64,000 nucleotides of DNA from Phycisphaerales bacterium (GTDB lineage: Bacteria; Planctomycetota; Phycisphaerae; Phycisphaerales; SM1A02), in contig JAQWTL010000018.1 in NCBI GenBank assembly GCA_029242715.1, positions 1 through 64,000 of the forward strand, read 5' to 3'. Within the stretch, counting starts at the first letter, position 1. The number at the start of each line of letters is the position of its first letter. Below the pieces are notes generated by a model, which worked only from the letters and a program-made list of their open reading frames with translations, was not told where the DNA came from and did not search any database. A program made the position numbers and the translations under genes. Positions 45,831 to 55,712 of the stretch are shown here, in pieces.

Positions 45831-48785
45831 ATGACACGTCGCATGCCACCTAACCCATTCGAAAAAAAATCCATGTCCCCAAAGGGACATGTCCGGTTGG
45901 CGCGTCTGCTGCTCATCGCATGCGTTCTTGTGGGGCTCGCTCCCTGGAGCCAGGCCGATTCAATCACCGTTCAATCCATCCAATTCCTCTGGGATGAGCA
46001 GCATGAACTGCTCCCGGAGGGAGACTCACTTCAAACTGTCCCGTTCATGGTTCGTCGAACTTCCGCTGGTCTTGCACCCGCGATGGATGGCGAAACAGCC
46101 ATTCATACCGATATCGCAGCCATGAATCGCATGGGTGGTGCCCGGTGCACGAAGGCCGTCATCCATGCACTCGCGAAAACACTTGCAGAGCACCTTCAAA
46201 AGGATGGACTGGTCGGCGCCACTGTGCTTCCGAAACAGATACCTGTGCAAGGGCTCGCCAACGAATTCGACATCTTCCTGGTGGGGCATCTTCCACTTGA
46301 TGGTGGAAAACCAAACCCAGCGATCCCTGCAAACCTGCAGCCTCTAGGAGTGTCTGCCACACCACCTGATGCTTCCCAAAATTCGTACTGGACGATCCAG
46401 TCAGTAGACGCTCGCTGGCGTATCCCCAACCCACTACTCATTGAAGCTGCGAGTGTTCGTTCAGTAGAAGTTCGCCTGGGGGAACGGGATGGGCGTTATA
46501 CCTCGCCGGAAAACGGGCGGCGGATCCTGGTCGATTCAATCCGCAATTTCATTGCAGGCGGCAACAAGGAATTCGATGAGTCGGCCCTTGAAACAATAGC
46601 TCAGGCTGTCTCAAATCACTTGAAAATGCAGGGATTTGAGCAGGCCACTGCTACCGCGGTCGTGTCAGGCAATGATCGTCTGCTTCTGGAACTCTCCATT
46701 GAAGCTGACACATCGCCCGCCCCCGAAGAAGGTGGGCAAACAGCCCAGCAGGACACACCTGCAACAGAAGATCTGACGAGCAAGCCCGCTTCCGATGATG
46801 GGAAACCTTCCGCTGCGCAAACGCCTTCTCAAGAATTACCCGCAACAAAAACAGAGACTTCAACTGCGGATTCCACGCCACCGGCCACATCTGATGACAC
46901 TGCGGATGTTTCCACTGAAACTGATTCACTCATTATCAATGAGCCTGATCCCTCGGTTGATGGTCTTCCATACATGGTGGACACATTCTCGGTGGCCTAC
47001 CTTTACGATCACCCGCACCTGCCGCCTACTGCCAACTTCATGGATCTCCCACTTGTCCTTGGTTACATCGACACCGAGGAGGGTGATCGAAATTGGGTTG
47101 GCCCTCGTGCAGGCGTCAATATCACCCAGACCACGTTGAACAAGATTAATGAGGCTGGTGGAGGCGTCTTCTGGAGTTCCTGCATCGCGACGATCTCATC
47201 AACGATCAGTCGTGTGCTCATCGAGGATGACCTGCTTGGCGTCTTCGTAATCCCGAACCCCAAACAGATCAGCAGTGCGCCTGGTGATCTGGGTAAAGAC
47301 CTGCGTCCTGAAGGGGACACTGAGCTGACGATATTGATTACGGTCGGTCGCGTAGTTGAAAGTCGAACCATCGCTCAAGGTGACCGGATCCCGGATGATC
47401 AGACTTTCAACAATGAAACACACACATCCATCAAGCAGGCCTCTCCAGCAAAGCCTCATGATGAAACCGCAGATGCAGATACGGCTGATGAAGAGCGATC
47501 CGATCTGATTCGCAAATCAGATCTGACCGATTATGTTCACCATCTCAATCGCCATCCAGGACGAAATGTCGAGGCCTCAGTCGCCGCGTCTGCTGTTCCA
47601 GGAGGCGTGAGTCTTGATTATCTCGTGTTCGAAGCCGACCCCTTGACCCTCTACTACGAGATTGGCAACACCGGCACGCCGCAGGAAAGAAGTCTGCGAC
47701 AACGCTTCGGCCTGGTCCACTCGCAGTTGACTGGAAATGACGACATCCTGGCACTTGAGTACGTGACGTCCAACTTCAGCCGTACAAATGCCGTTCTCGG
47801 TTCGTATCAGTTCCGCCTCTCAGATGACAACCGCATACGCGGCAGCGTCATCGGCTCATGGAACAAGTTCGTCAATGACCAGTTTGGACAGGATTTCGTC
47901 CAGTACACCGGATACTCCTGGTCAGCAGGCGGCCAGATGACCTTCAATATCTTCCAGGATGGTCCCTTCTTCATCGACATCGTCCCCGGGATGAACTACC
48001 AGAAGGTCAAGGTCAACAATGAACTGCTGGAAGACAGCGGGATGGCTGGCTTTGCCCTGCCCAATACCGAAATCCTGTTATCTAGACAGGACAACAAGGG
48101 ATTGTTCCAGGCCATGGTTGGCCTGGAAGGCAGTTTCATCTCCCAGAATGTCAATGAATTGACCTTGCTTGGGCGAATTGATCCATCAGAACAATGGGCC
48201 CGATTGAATTGGAGTGCATCACTCTCCACCTTCCTGGAGCCCCTGCTTAACCCCGCTGGCTGGGGTGACCCCGACAGTCCAGGCAGTTCGACACTCGCCC
48301 ACGAATTGGCTCTTCGATTCACTGGTCAGTACAGCTTCGACTACCGGCTGGTCCCCCAGTTCCAGAGCACCATGGGTGGCTTGTATTCAGTACGCGGCTA
48401 CGCCCAGTCCGTAGTCGCAGGAGATAATTCCGTCTTCGGCTCCATTGAATACCGATTCCACCTGCCCAGAACCTTCGCCGTCAATCCTGAGCCCTTGGAA
48501 TTCATGGGTGGCCCCTTCCGAATGGCCCCTCAGCATGTCTATGGGCGTCCAGACTGGGATTTGATATTCAAAGGCTTCTTTGATGCTGGATATGTCTTCC
48601 AGAATGGAAATGAAGGCTTCGAGGTCAATAACACCCTCCTGGGGGCAGGAATCGGCCTTGAATTCCTCTACAAGTCCAATTTGCGAGTCCAATTGGACTG
48701 GGGATTTGCCCTCCACGACCTGAAATTCGGTCTGGCAGAGGCAGGAAGCAGCCGTTTGTACGTGACTGGCACCTTTCTCTGGTGA
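45831..48785 (+). CDS. TpsB/FhaC-type outer-membrane transporter of a two-partner secretion system
   Basis: 984 residues, larger than typical FhaC/ShlB (about 550). A signal sequence (LARLLLIACVLVGLAPWSQA) is followed by three related blocks of about 100 residues (about 44-140, 180-285 and 375-485). These look like duplicated, divergent POTRA-type domains; a Ser/Thr/Pro/Glu linker (about 290-365) lies between the second and third. Then LTDYVHHLNRHPGRNVEASV and VSLDYLVFEADPLTLYYEIGNTGTPQERSLRQRFGLVH match the FhaC pattern for the last POTRA and first barrel strands. The beta-barrel ends in LYVTGTFLW with the terminal aromatic. The haemagglutinin-like partner lies directly downstream. It should export that protein across the outer membrane. 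The start could also be one of the internal ATGs at 45843 or 45873. Confidence 0.88.
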   Translation: MTRRMPPNPFEKKSMSPKGHVRLARLLLIACVLVGLAPWSQADSITVQSIQFLWDEQHELLPEGDSLQTVPFMVRRTSAGLAPAMDGETAIHTDIAAMNRMGGARCTKAVIHALAKTLAEHLQKDGLVGATVLPKQIPVQGLANEFDIFLVGHLPLDGGKPNPAIPANLQPLGVSATPPDASQNSYWTIQSVDARWRIPNPLLIEAASVRSVEVRLGERDGRYTSPENGRRILVDSIRNFIAGGNKEFDESALETIAQAVSNHLKMQGFEQATATAVVSGNDRLLLELSIEADTSPAPEEGGQTAQQDTPATEDLTSKPASDDGKPSAAQTPSQELPATKTETSTADSTPPATSDDTADVSTETDSLIINEPDPSVDGLPYMVDTFSVAYLYDHPHLPPTANFMDLPLVLGYIDTEEGDRNWVGPRAGVNITQTTLNKINEAGGGVFWSSCIATISSTISRVLIEDDLLGVFVIPNPKQISSAPGDLGKDLRPEGDTELTILITVGRVVESRTIAQGDRIPDDQTFNNETHTSIKQASPAKPHDETADADTADEERSDLIRKSDLTDYVHHLNRHPGRNVEASVAASAVPGGVSLDYLVFEADPLTLYYEIGNTGTPQERSLRQRFGLVHSQLTGNDDILALEYVTSNFSRTNAVLGSYQFRLSDDNRIRGSVIGSWNKFVNDQFGQDFVQYTGYSWSAGGQMTFNIFQDGPFFIDIVPGMNYQKVKVNNELLEDSGMAGFALPNTEILLSRQDNKGLFQAMVGLEGSFISQNVNELTLLGRIDPSEQWARLNWSASLSTFLEPLLNPAGWGDPDSPGSSTLAHELALRFTGQYSFDYRLVPQFQSTMGGLYSVRGYAQSVVAGDNSVFGSIEYRFHLPRTFAVNPEPLEFMGGPFRMAPQHVYGRPDWDLIFKGFFDAGYVFQNGNEGFEVNNTLLGAGIGLEFLYKSNLRVQLDWGFALHDLKFGLAEAGSSRLYVTGTFLW

Positions 48786-48980
48786 TTTTGCTCTTTTAGG
48801 CTAGGTTTTGATACTTCCCTGCTGTCTATCGCCCTTATGGGACTAACAACAGTGGAAGATCGGAGCCGGCAGGTACAATCAGTGCCACAATAAAGCTGAG
48901 CATGGACAGAAGCACTGGTGGACCCTGGAACGGGTTGTGCAGTCCAGACTTTGCAGGAAGAGCAGTCAGGAGCGAGACCG

Positions 48981-51900
48981 ATGAGGAACACCTCCCAGAT
49001 AGAACGTGTCCGTCATGCCGCAGCACGAGTTGTTCGGCCAATGATCAAACGGAGCTGGTTGATTACAACTGGCGCAGTACTTGGGCTGGCATCTGGTCCA
49101 GCACTCGGTGAGCTGCCCTCGGGACACCATTTCAGCGTCGGTTCCGGATGGGTCGACAACACACCCGGCGGCCACCAGACCGTCTGGATGAATGGCTCGA
49201 CCGCCTTGATCAACTGGAACAGTTTCAACATCGGTAGTGGTAACAGCGTTCATTTTCAATCGACTTCTGACCCGAACTTCCGCGTCCTCAACAAGACCAG
49301 CCAGTGGGGTCCATCGATGATCCATGGCCAGCTCACTGGCTCGGGAACCATCGGCCTCATCAATCCAGCCGGCGTGGTCTTCATGCAAAACAGCGTTGTC
49401 AACGTGGGCTCCTTCCTGGCAGCCAGTGGCAGCCTTCTTGACGAATCTGCATTCCTGAACAACAGCGCCGATGGCTACACCGTCCGGTGTGGCAATGGAA
49501 ACATCAACATCCTTCCAGGCGCAACCATTACAGCATCCGACACTATCGGGCTGATTGGGCGATCGGTTACCAACAGAGGCAGTTTGACTGCACCAACCAT
49601 TGTCATGGTTGGCGGCCTTCTCAATAATGATGACGTGACAGTCAAGAACCTCGGTGACGTGATCAGCCTCCGCATCAATGGTGAAGATCTCAGTATGGAT
49701 GCTGAAGACAACGACGATTTTCACCAGCCAACGGATGGTGTTGAAACGCCTTCTCATCTTGGTTCCCGAGGCATCCATAACAGTGGTGACATCAATGGAA
49801 CAAAGCACATCGCCATGGCGGCGGGTGATTTGTTCGGACACGCCATTCATAACACCGGTTTGATTTCAGGAAATGGTGGTCGCGTAGATGCTGTTGCATT
49901 GAGCGGACTCGTGAAGAACGATGGAACCATCGAGTCCACCGGCAGTGACGGGGGCCGTGTACGAATTGCTGCGCCTGTCATTGTCAACATGGATGGCAGC
50001 TCGATTGCTGCGGATGCCAACTCGGACGACGGCAATGCTGGTGAAGTATTCCTTCACAGCAACCTGGCGACGATCCTCCAGACAGGCAGCCAGATCAGCA
50101 CGAACGCCCGGATGACAGGTACTGGTGGATTCATCACGACTCAGAGCGATGGTGTTCAAATCATAGAGAACGCCGCAACCTTGACCTCGCGAGCCGGCAC
50201 CTTCGATGGCGATGCGGGCTATGTACGAATTTCCGGCGACAAGGTTTCGGTCGACGGCAGTCTCAAGGCAAGCATGGGTTCACAGAACGACAACCCGCTT
50301 GGCCTCGGAACCATCAGCATCGTTTCTCAGGACAACATGGATGTCGTGGACAATGTCTCGGCAGTGGCTTATTCACTCGACGACCTGTCAAACGTGACCT
50401 GTGGTCGCTCTGAAGTAGCCGTCAACACATCACTGGCCTACATCGATGCGAACCTGACTCTGGAAACACCAGAAGCCGCACTTACTTTCTACACCGATCT
50501 GCACATCAACCCCGTCACGAACAACTACCGGATTCTCGGTGGACTGGGAATGAACACGAAAAACGGCATCTACCTGGCACATGCTGACCAGACACGGATT
50601 TCAGCAAACAAGTTCATCCGTTCCGTAGGCAACATCGAGATGGCCAATGGTTTCTATTCCGGCCTGCTCATGCATGCGGGTACCGGCATGCAGATCACCG
50701 GCAACATCGGCGAGGCAGCGCCAATCAAGGATGTCGGCCTTGCTGCTGGTGGCTTCATCAAGTTCGGTTCAAACAGTCTCGACCCGGGCACGAACATGAT
50801 CCATGCCGTGGACAACATTGTCCTGAACGGTGATGGAAATCAATGGCTCGAGCAACATGGAACCGCCACGATTTCCATCTTCTCTGATACGTTCGATATC
50901 AATTCACTCAATGGCAATGTGAGATTTGGCCCAATGCAAGCCATGTCCACTGCTGGTGATCTGAGTATTTCAGCAGCACAGCAAATCACCGTTGGAGACC
51001 TCAATGTCTCAGGCGATCTTGCACTTGCAGCACCTCAAATCGAGATATTGCTTCGACCGGCCGTCACCGTTACCAGTGCGTTAGGCACGGCAGAATCATT
51101 AGGCACTTCAATCATTGCCAATGGTGATATCGATTTCAGTGTTACACCTAACTATGACCTCACCGAAGGCAATGCCCCGGTGTTTGCATCTGCAAATGGA
51201 CCTGCCACAACTGGAACTCTGGCTTCACAAGAGTGGGGCGAAATCGATGATGTGAACCTGGCAGATCTCGAAGTTATTTTCCAGAACCAGAATCTGCTTG
51301 GATTGCTTGTCGCCGAAGCCATCGTGCCTCCTCCTGGACCCGGTCCAGACCCCGGTCCTGATCCAGGTCCCGGTCCAGCTCCAGATCCGGGTCCGAATCC
51401 CGCCCCAACACCATCGCCAGTACCCAACCCCGTAGTGCCCGTTCTACCCATTGATGCCGTCGTCGATGCTGGTCTGGCCAACAATGAGGTGGCTACTGCC
51501 AATGACTTCACGGATGCCATTGCCGCCGAATCACAGATCTTCCCGGCCGAACAGGAAGTCTCTGCTCCACCTGAAGGCAACTCAGCACCGCTAGGTGTCA
51601 GCCTGGCAGATCTTGGTATCGAGGTCGTCGCCATACCCAATGGTCAGCGGCAATCAGTTGTCAATGACTTTGCAGCTGATATTCAAGACGGGCCTGGCGG
51701 GGTCAATACGAGTGTCGTGAAGATCAATCAGCAACGGCTCGACAACTCGGCAGCCAAAGCGGCCGTCAAACAGTTCGAATCGGTGTTGACCAGCCAGCCT
51801 GACATGACCAGCCAGAAGATTGCCGAACGGGACATGGCCCCGATGGCAACTGCCTTCAGCCAGGCCTTTGCCGAGTACCGGTCCTCTGATTCAGATGCTC

Positions 51901-52130
51901 CAGACAGCAACTTTGCTTCATGGCTGAGCTCCTCAGGGTCAAATCCACAAGCAGAGGCCTACATGTCTGGAATGCAGCAGACCTTCCAGGACCTGGCATC
52001 TGCAGGACTCAATCCTGCCGAGGTGTCCAAGAGCAGCCGGTTTGTGGCGAACAATATTCTTGGCGGCACGGCGGATACCGGCATCACCCCAGCTGATCTG
52101 GCAGGAGCCATGGCCTCCTCGTCCAAATAA
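48981..52130 (+). CDS. TpsA-type exoprotein with filamentous haemagglutinin N-terminal domain
   Basis: 1049 residues. The start is ATG 48981 with AGGAG upstream, then a long signal region (RSWLITTGAVLGLASGPALG). The TPS secretion domain follows: INWNSFNIGSGNSVHFQ, NPAGVVFMQNSVVNVGSFLAAS (the 'NPNGI..G..' type motif) and repeated beta-helix strands such as GRVDAVALSGLVKNDG. The helix runs to about residue 770. A Pro/Gly/Asp repeat linker (about 780-815) precedes a roughly 230-residue C-terminal domain rich in Ala/Ser. The neighbouring TpsB gene supports secretion. The target, adhesin or other, cannot be told. Confidence 0.92.
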   Translation: MRNTSQIERVRHAAARVVRPMIKRSWLITTGAVLGLASGPALGELPSGHHFSVGSGWVDNTPGGHQTVWMNGSTALINWNSFNIGSGNSVHFQSTSDPNFRVLNKTSQWGPSMIHGQLTGSGTIGLINPAGVVFMQNSVVNVGSFLAASGSLLDESAFLNNSADGYTVRCGNGNINILPGATITASDTIGLIGRSVTNRGSLTAPTIVMVGGLLNNDDVTVKNLGDVISLRINGEDLSMDAEDNDDFHQPTDGVETPSHLGSRGIHNSGDINGTKHIAMAAGDLFGHAIHNTGLISGNGGRVDAVALSGLVKNDGTIESTGSDGGRVRIAAPVIVNMDGSSIAADANSDDGNAGEVFLHSNLATILQTGSQISTNARMTGTGGFITTQSDGVQIIENAATLTSRAGTFDGDAGYVRISGDKVSVDGSLKASMGSQNDNPLGLGTISIVSQDNMDVVDNVSAVAYSLDDLSNVTCGRSEVAVNTSLAYIDANLTLETPEAALTFYTDLHINPVTNNYRILGGLGMNTKNGIYLAHADQTRISANKFIRSVGNIEMANGFYSGLLMHAGTGMQITGNIGEAAPIKDVGLAAGGFIKFGSNSLDPGTNMIHAVDNIVLNGDGNQWLEQHGTATISIFSDTFDINSLNGNVRFGPMQAMSTAGDLSISAAQQITVGDLNVSGDLALAAPQIEILLRPAVTVTSALGTAESLGTSIIANGDIDFSVTPNYDLTEGNAPVFASANGPATTGTLASQEWGEIDDVNLADLEVIFQNQNLLGLLVAEAIVPPPGPGPDPGPDPGPGPAPDPGPNPAPTPSPVPNPVVPVLPIDAVVDAGLANNEVATANDFTDAIAAESQIFPAEQEVSAPPEGNSAPLGVSLADLGIEVVAIPNGQRQSVVNDFAADIQDGPGGVNTSVVKINQQRLDNSAAKAAVKQFESVLTSQPDMTSQKIAERDMAPMATAFSQAFAEYRSSDSDAPDSNFASWLSSSGSNPQAEAYMSGMQQTFQDLASAGLNPAEVSKSSRFVANNILGGTADTGITPADLAGAMASSSK
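51325..51435. repeat. Degenerate repeat encoding Pro-Gly-Pro-Asp linker
   Basis: Units of GGTCCAGACCC / GGTCCTGATCC type repeat about eight times and encode PGPDPG, PGPGPAPDPG and similar. The block separates the beta-helix from the C-terminal domain of the TpsA protein. Confidence 0.75.
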
Positions 52131-52246
52131 GAGCCACTGGCAGGACCCCAAGGCAAGCAATTTCAGCAGGTTCCATGACCTGACCGGCTTGAGCAGACCG
52201 ACCGGTGCGCGTATCCTCAACAGCAGTACTGAGGAGTCCCGTCACC

Positions 52247-53023
52247 ATGGATGGTGAATCTACACGACAACGTTACCAGTCCGTTTGCCAGCGCATTAAC
52301 GAAGCCAGGGCCAAAGCCAACCGTGAACATGAAACCATTCACCTGGTTGCTGTCACGAAGTACGCCGCCATGGACCAGGTTCGAGAGCTGATTGAACTTG
52401 GCCATGTTGATTTCGGTGAAGGCCGAGTTCAGCACTTCCTCAAGATTGCTCCCCAGGTGCAGGAGTACATCGACCGACGTCGTGCCATCGGCGAAGGCGG
52501 CGACGTGTCCCAGGCACGGTGGCACTTCATTGGACACCTGCAGAGGAACAAGGCCAGGAAACTTCTGTCACAAGTACGCCTCATTCACTCCGTCGACTCA
52601 CTCCGCCTGGCAGAGGAAATCCAAGCTGGTTCTGAGAATGCTGAATCACCAGTTGAAGTTCTTGTTCAAATCAATCCTTCTGATGATCGAAAACGATATG
52701 GCATTGCCCCGGCAGCTGTGCGACACCTCATCGAACAGATTGAGACGATGGTCACCATCCGTGTGCGTGGTTTGATGGCCATGGCTCCAGCCGTTGAGAA
52801 TCCGGAAGAAGCAAGACCGGTCTTTGAACGTGTCCATGAGCTATTCCAGGAAATCCAGCGCAGCGGTGTCGGTGGTGAGCACTTCGACATCCTCTCCATG
52901 GGCATGAGTAATGATTTCGAGGTCGCCGTCGAGTGTGGCGCAAACATCGTTCGCGTTGGAAGCGCGATCTTTGGGGATACCGAAGTCACGGAAACACCAA
53001 CCATCGAGACGGCTGGCGCCTGA
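52247..53023 (+). CDS. YggS-type PLP homeostasis protein
   Basis: 258 residues from ATG 52247 (GAGGAG 10 bp upstream). It binds pyridoxal 5'-phosphate on the Lys in VAVTKY and belongs to the YggS/PROSC family of PLP-carrier proteins without a known catalytic reaction. Conserved GEGRVQ, WHFIGHLQRNKA and RVGSAIFG motifs are present. The gene converges with rex (38 bp gap). Confidence 0.93.
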   Translation: MDGESTRQRYQSVCQRINEARAKANREHETIHLVAVTKYAAMDQVRELIELGHVDFGEGRVQHFLKIAPQVQEYIDRRRAIGEGGDVSQARWHFIGHLQRNKARKLLSQVRLIHSVDSLRLAEEIQAGSENAESPVEVLVQINPSDDRKRYGIAPAAVRHLIEQIETMVTIRVRGLMAMAPAVENPEEARPVFERVHELFQEIQRSGVGGEHFDILSMGMSNDFEVAVECGANIVRVGSAIFGDTEVTETPTIETAGA

Positions 53024-53060
53024 CCAGAGCTGGATCAGCAGCGGCCTGGATCCGGATGAG

Positions 53061-53711
53061 CTAGTCGTCCAGAGAAAACTCTCCAGTGAGGCCTCTTGAT
53101 ACCTGGAAGGCCAGTGTTTCCATTGATCGAGAAAGATCCACACTGACAACTCCAACTGGCACCATGAGGCGTGTCGGCGCAAAGTTGAGGATTCCCTTGA
53201 CGCCCGCCTCAACCAGCTGCTCGGCAACCTGCTGAGCAGATTCAACGGGGACTGCTACCAGCCCCAGGTGGACATCCTGATCTGAAACGAAATCTGGCAG
53301 GCTCTCCATTGAACGAATTTCGATTCCCGCCAAGTCTGTTCCTACAACAGCCTCGTTCTGATCAAATGCTGCGACGATATGGAATCCTCTGCGGGCAAAG
53401 TGCGGGTAGCCAAGAATGGCACGTCCAATGTTGCCGGCCCCAACAACAACCGCTCTCCATGTGCGATCCAGCCCCAGAATGCGACGCAAGGTGATCACCA
53501 GGTTTGAGGCCTGGTAGCCAATGCCTGGTTTTCCAATCTGGCCGAAGTGACCTAGATCCTTGCGGACCTGGGTTCCGGCTATATCCATGGCAGCACCCAG
53601 CTGGCGGGAACTGATCGTGGTCGCTCCCCCCTCGATCTGCCGCTCAGCCTCCCGCAGGTAGAGGCTCAGACGCTTGACAGTAGGCCGCGGGATATCAGCA
53701 CGATCAGGCAT
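53061..53711 (-). CDS. rex: Redox-sensing transcriptional repressor Rex
   Basis: 216 residues from ATG 53711; the open frame to 53789 has no support. An N-terminal winged-helix DNA-binding part (PTVKRLSLYLREAER, SSRQLGAAMDIAGTQVRKDLGHFG) is followed by the NAD(H)-sensing Rossmann domain with VVVGAGNIGRAILGYPHF. Rex represses respiratory and fermentation genes when NADH is low and releases DNA when NADH rises. It is divergent from metF. Complex I and atpD genes elsewhere in the window are plausible targets, but I see no clear Rex site in front of them. Confidence 0.94.
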   Translation of the reverse strand: MPDRADIPRPTVKRLSLYLREAERQIEGGATTISSRQLGAAMDIAGTQVRKDLGHFGQIGKPGIGYQASNLVITLRRILGLDRTWRAVVVGAGNIGRAILGYPHFARRGFHIVAAFDQNEAVVGTDLAGIEIRSMESLPDFVSDQDVHLGLVAVPVESAQQVAEQLVEAGVKGILNFAPTRLMVPVGVVSVDLSRSMETLAFQVSRGLTGEFSLDD

Positions 53712-53783
53712 ATGACCTACAAGTATAGATTGCTCTGTTCGCTCCAGAATCAGGATTGATGATGGTGGCAGTATGATGTGCAA

Positions 53784-54710
53784 ATGCACATTCGGGACAT
53801 CCTCGAGCGTGATACGACGACGATCAGCTTCGAGTTCTTCCCCCCACGAACGGATACCGCTGGGCAGGAACTCGAAGCTCGGATGGATGCGTTCAAATCG
53901 CTCGCACCATCATTCGTTTCCGTCACCTACGGCGCTGGTGGATCAACCCGCCAACGAACTCATGATCTGGTCGTGTCGCTGAAGGACAACACCAATCTTG
54001 ACCCCGTCCCGCACCTCACGTGCGTCATGCAGACCCAGACAGAGTTGGAGGAGATCCTCGCTCGGTATGCAGAACATGGCATCAGCAACATTCTTGTCAT
54101 TCGGGGTGATGCCCCTGAAGAAGCTTGCGGCTATGACCCGGCAACAGAGGATTTTCCTCATGCCGCTGACCTCATTCGAGCCATCAAGTCCCTTGGGGAA
54201 TCTGGCAATCATTCTGATCCGAGAGGATTTGGTATTGGTGTCGCTGGGTTCCCAGAAGGGCATCCTGAAACACCCAACCGGCTCAAGCAAATGAATCACC
54301 TCAAGGCAAAGGTGGACTCAGGTGCTGATTGGATCACGACGCAGATGTTCTTTGACAACCGGGTCTTCTATGACTGGTGCGAGCAATGCGAATTGAACGG
54401 TATTGAAATCCCGAAGATTGCCGGGATCATGCCGATCACCAGTATGGGCACCATGAAACGTATGGCCGAGTTGGCTGCTGGAACCAATTTTCCAGCCCGC
54501 CTGCAGAAACGTATTCGAAAACACCAGAATGATCCCGTAGCTGTCGAGCAGATCGGCGTCCAATGGGCCTCTGAACAATGCAATGATCTTCTGGATCAGG
54601 GAGTCAGAGGGCTGCATTTCTATACCCTCAACAGATCGGATGCGACCATGAGGATTTTCGATGCTCTGGGTGCTCATTCCAGCGTCCCACTCAGAAACGA
54701 ACCCACCTGA
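53784..54710 (+). CDS. metF: 5,10-methylenetetrahydrofolate reductase
   Basis: 308 residues. The start is ATG 53784 or GTG 53778 (GTG CAA ATG), with no clear Shine-Dalgarno sequence. The FAD-dependent TIM barrel is recognised by ISFEFFPPRT, FVSVTYGAGGSTR, HLTCV and QMFFDN. It makes 5-methyl-THF for methionine synthesis. It is divergent from rex with about 70 bp between. Confidence 0.95.
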   Translation: MHIRDILERDTTTISFEFFPPRTDTAGQELEARMDAFKSLAPSFVSVTYGAGGSTRQRTHDLVVSLKDNTNLDPVPHLTCVMQTQTELEEILARYAEHGISNILVIRGDAPEEACGYDPATEDFPHAADLIRAIKSLGESGNHSDPRGFGIGVAGFPEGHPETPNRLKQMNHLKAKVDSGADWITTQMFFDNRVFYDWCEQCELNGIEIPKIAGIMPITSMGTMKRMAELAAGTNFPARLQKRIRKHQNDPVAVEQIGVQWASEQCNDLLDQGVRGLHFYTLNRSDATMRIFDALGAHSSVPLRNEPT

Positions 54711-54765
54711 GGGCCGTCTGATTCCCTTCGCCCATGGCAGGACACGGCTTTGGTAGACTGACGGA

Positions 54766-54990
54766 ATGCAGATGAGATGGAAAATCCTGTTGATCATGGC
54801 TGGCATTGGGTTGCTCCTTGGCGTGCCTGGGATCGCTGAAGCCACGTTGCCACCTGTAGGCAATCCGCCTGCCCCTGCCGGCAACCTGAGCCCTCCGGCA
54901 GCCCTCATTGGAATGGCCATTACCTTCCTCTGCTTCATCCTGGTTGTTGCAGTCAACCTGATTCCATCGAAGCGTAAAGATGTCAAGTGA
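54766..54990 (+). CDS. Small membrane protein 1 of a three-gene set
   Basis: 74 residues with a hydrophobic N-terminus (WKILLIMAGIGLLLGVPGI) that may be a cleaved signal. A Pro-rich stretch (LPPVGNPPAPAGNLSPPAA) is followed by a transmembrane helix (MAITFLCFILVVAVNLI) and a basic end. No known family. The stop overlaps the next gene's start by 11 bp, so translation is coupled. Confidence 0.7.
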   Translation: MQMRWKILLIMAGIGLLLGVPGIAEATLPPVGNPPAPAGNLSPPAALIGMAITFLCFILVVAVNLIPSKRKDVK

Positions 54991-55294
54991 TACTGAAACA
55001 CATCCCTCTGGTCGACCGGGAAGCTGGGCACTGATTGCTCTGAATCTGACCCTTGTGATGGTCCTGGGATTGGTGACCTTTGCTCCCAATGCCATTGGCC
55101 AGTTTCAACCTGGTGGCCAGACACTGGCTATCTCCACCCTGTCTGGCCACGGTGATGAACAGTTGCTTTGGATGTTCGATACCAACAGCATGAAGCTTGT
55201 CGCCACTGGCTGGGATCGAACTGGCAAGATCCTGATTCCCTTGGATCACCGCGATATCTCTGAAGATGTCATGAAGCTCAGGAAATCCCGCTGA
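54980..55294 (+). CDS. Small membrane-anchored protein 2 of a three-gene set
   Basis: 104 residues with one N-terminal membrane anchor (WALIALNLTLVMVLGLV) and a short extracytoplasmic part. The pattern TLAISTLSG...LLWMFDTNSMKLVATGWDRTGK matches that of the following gene product. Tandem duplication is probable. Function unknown. Confidence 0.72.
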   Translation: MSSDTETHPSGRPGSWALIALNLTLVMVLGLVTFAPNAIGQFQPGGQTLAISTLSGHGDEQLLWMFDTNSMKLVATGWDRTGKILIPLDHRDISEDVMKLRKSR

Positions 55295-55299
55295 ATCCC

Positions 55300-55647
55300 A
55301 TGGCTCATCACATGTTCCCCATCTCACGACCGACTCTCTGGATCACAGCGATCCTTCTGGCCATCCTCATCATCATCCAGGCAGGTGGCCAATCAAACCA
55401 GGTTGTCCATGCAGACATGGTTACTGAGGGCGGTGGCTTCACGATGCTGACCCTGGCTGGTCGGAATGGCTCGCGACACTCTGGTTCCCAGTCATTGATC
55501 ATTCTGGACAATGCCGCCGGCTGGCTCATGGCATATGAACTCACTGGCAATCAGCCCAACCGGGTCATTGAGTTGTTGGATGGTGGTCCATTGGACCGAT
55601 TCTTCAACCACGGCCAAGGCTCGTCCTCCCAAATTCCACGTCCCTGA
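55300..55647 (+). CDS. Small membrane-anchored protein 3 of a three-gene set
   Basis: 115 residues. An anchor (LWITAILLAILIIIQAGG) is followed by TMLTLAGRNGSRHSGSQSL and ILDNAAGWLMAYELTGNQP, which aligns by eye with the preceding gene product. This gives a pair of related proteins with a possible small beta-domain outside the membrane. It lies 5 bp after the previous stop. Family unknown. Confidence 0.72.
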   Translation: MAHHMFPISRPTLWITAILLAILIIIQAGGQSNQVVHADMVTEGGGFTMLTLAGRNGSRHSGSQSLIILDNAAGWLMAYELTGNQPNRVIELLDGGPLDRFFNHGQGSSSQIPRP

Positions 55648-55712
55648 AGCACGGATCGCCTCTACCCGCTTTCCGCCTGACGCAGACGGCTTGTCAGCCG
55701 TACACTGGCCTC

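Noticed and set aside
48966-49850. A 294-codon minus-strand frame antisense to the TpsA gene
   Set aside because: No start signal or motif; TPS domain on the other strand is clear.
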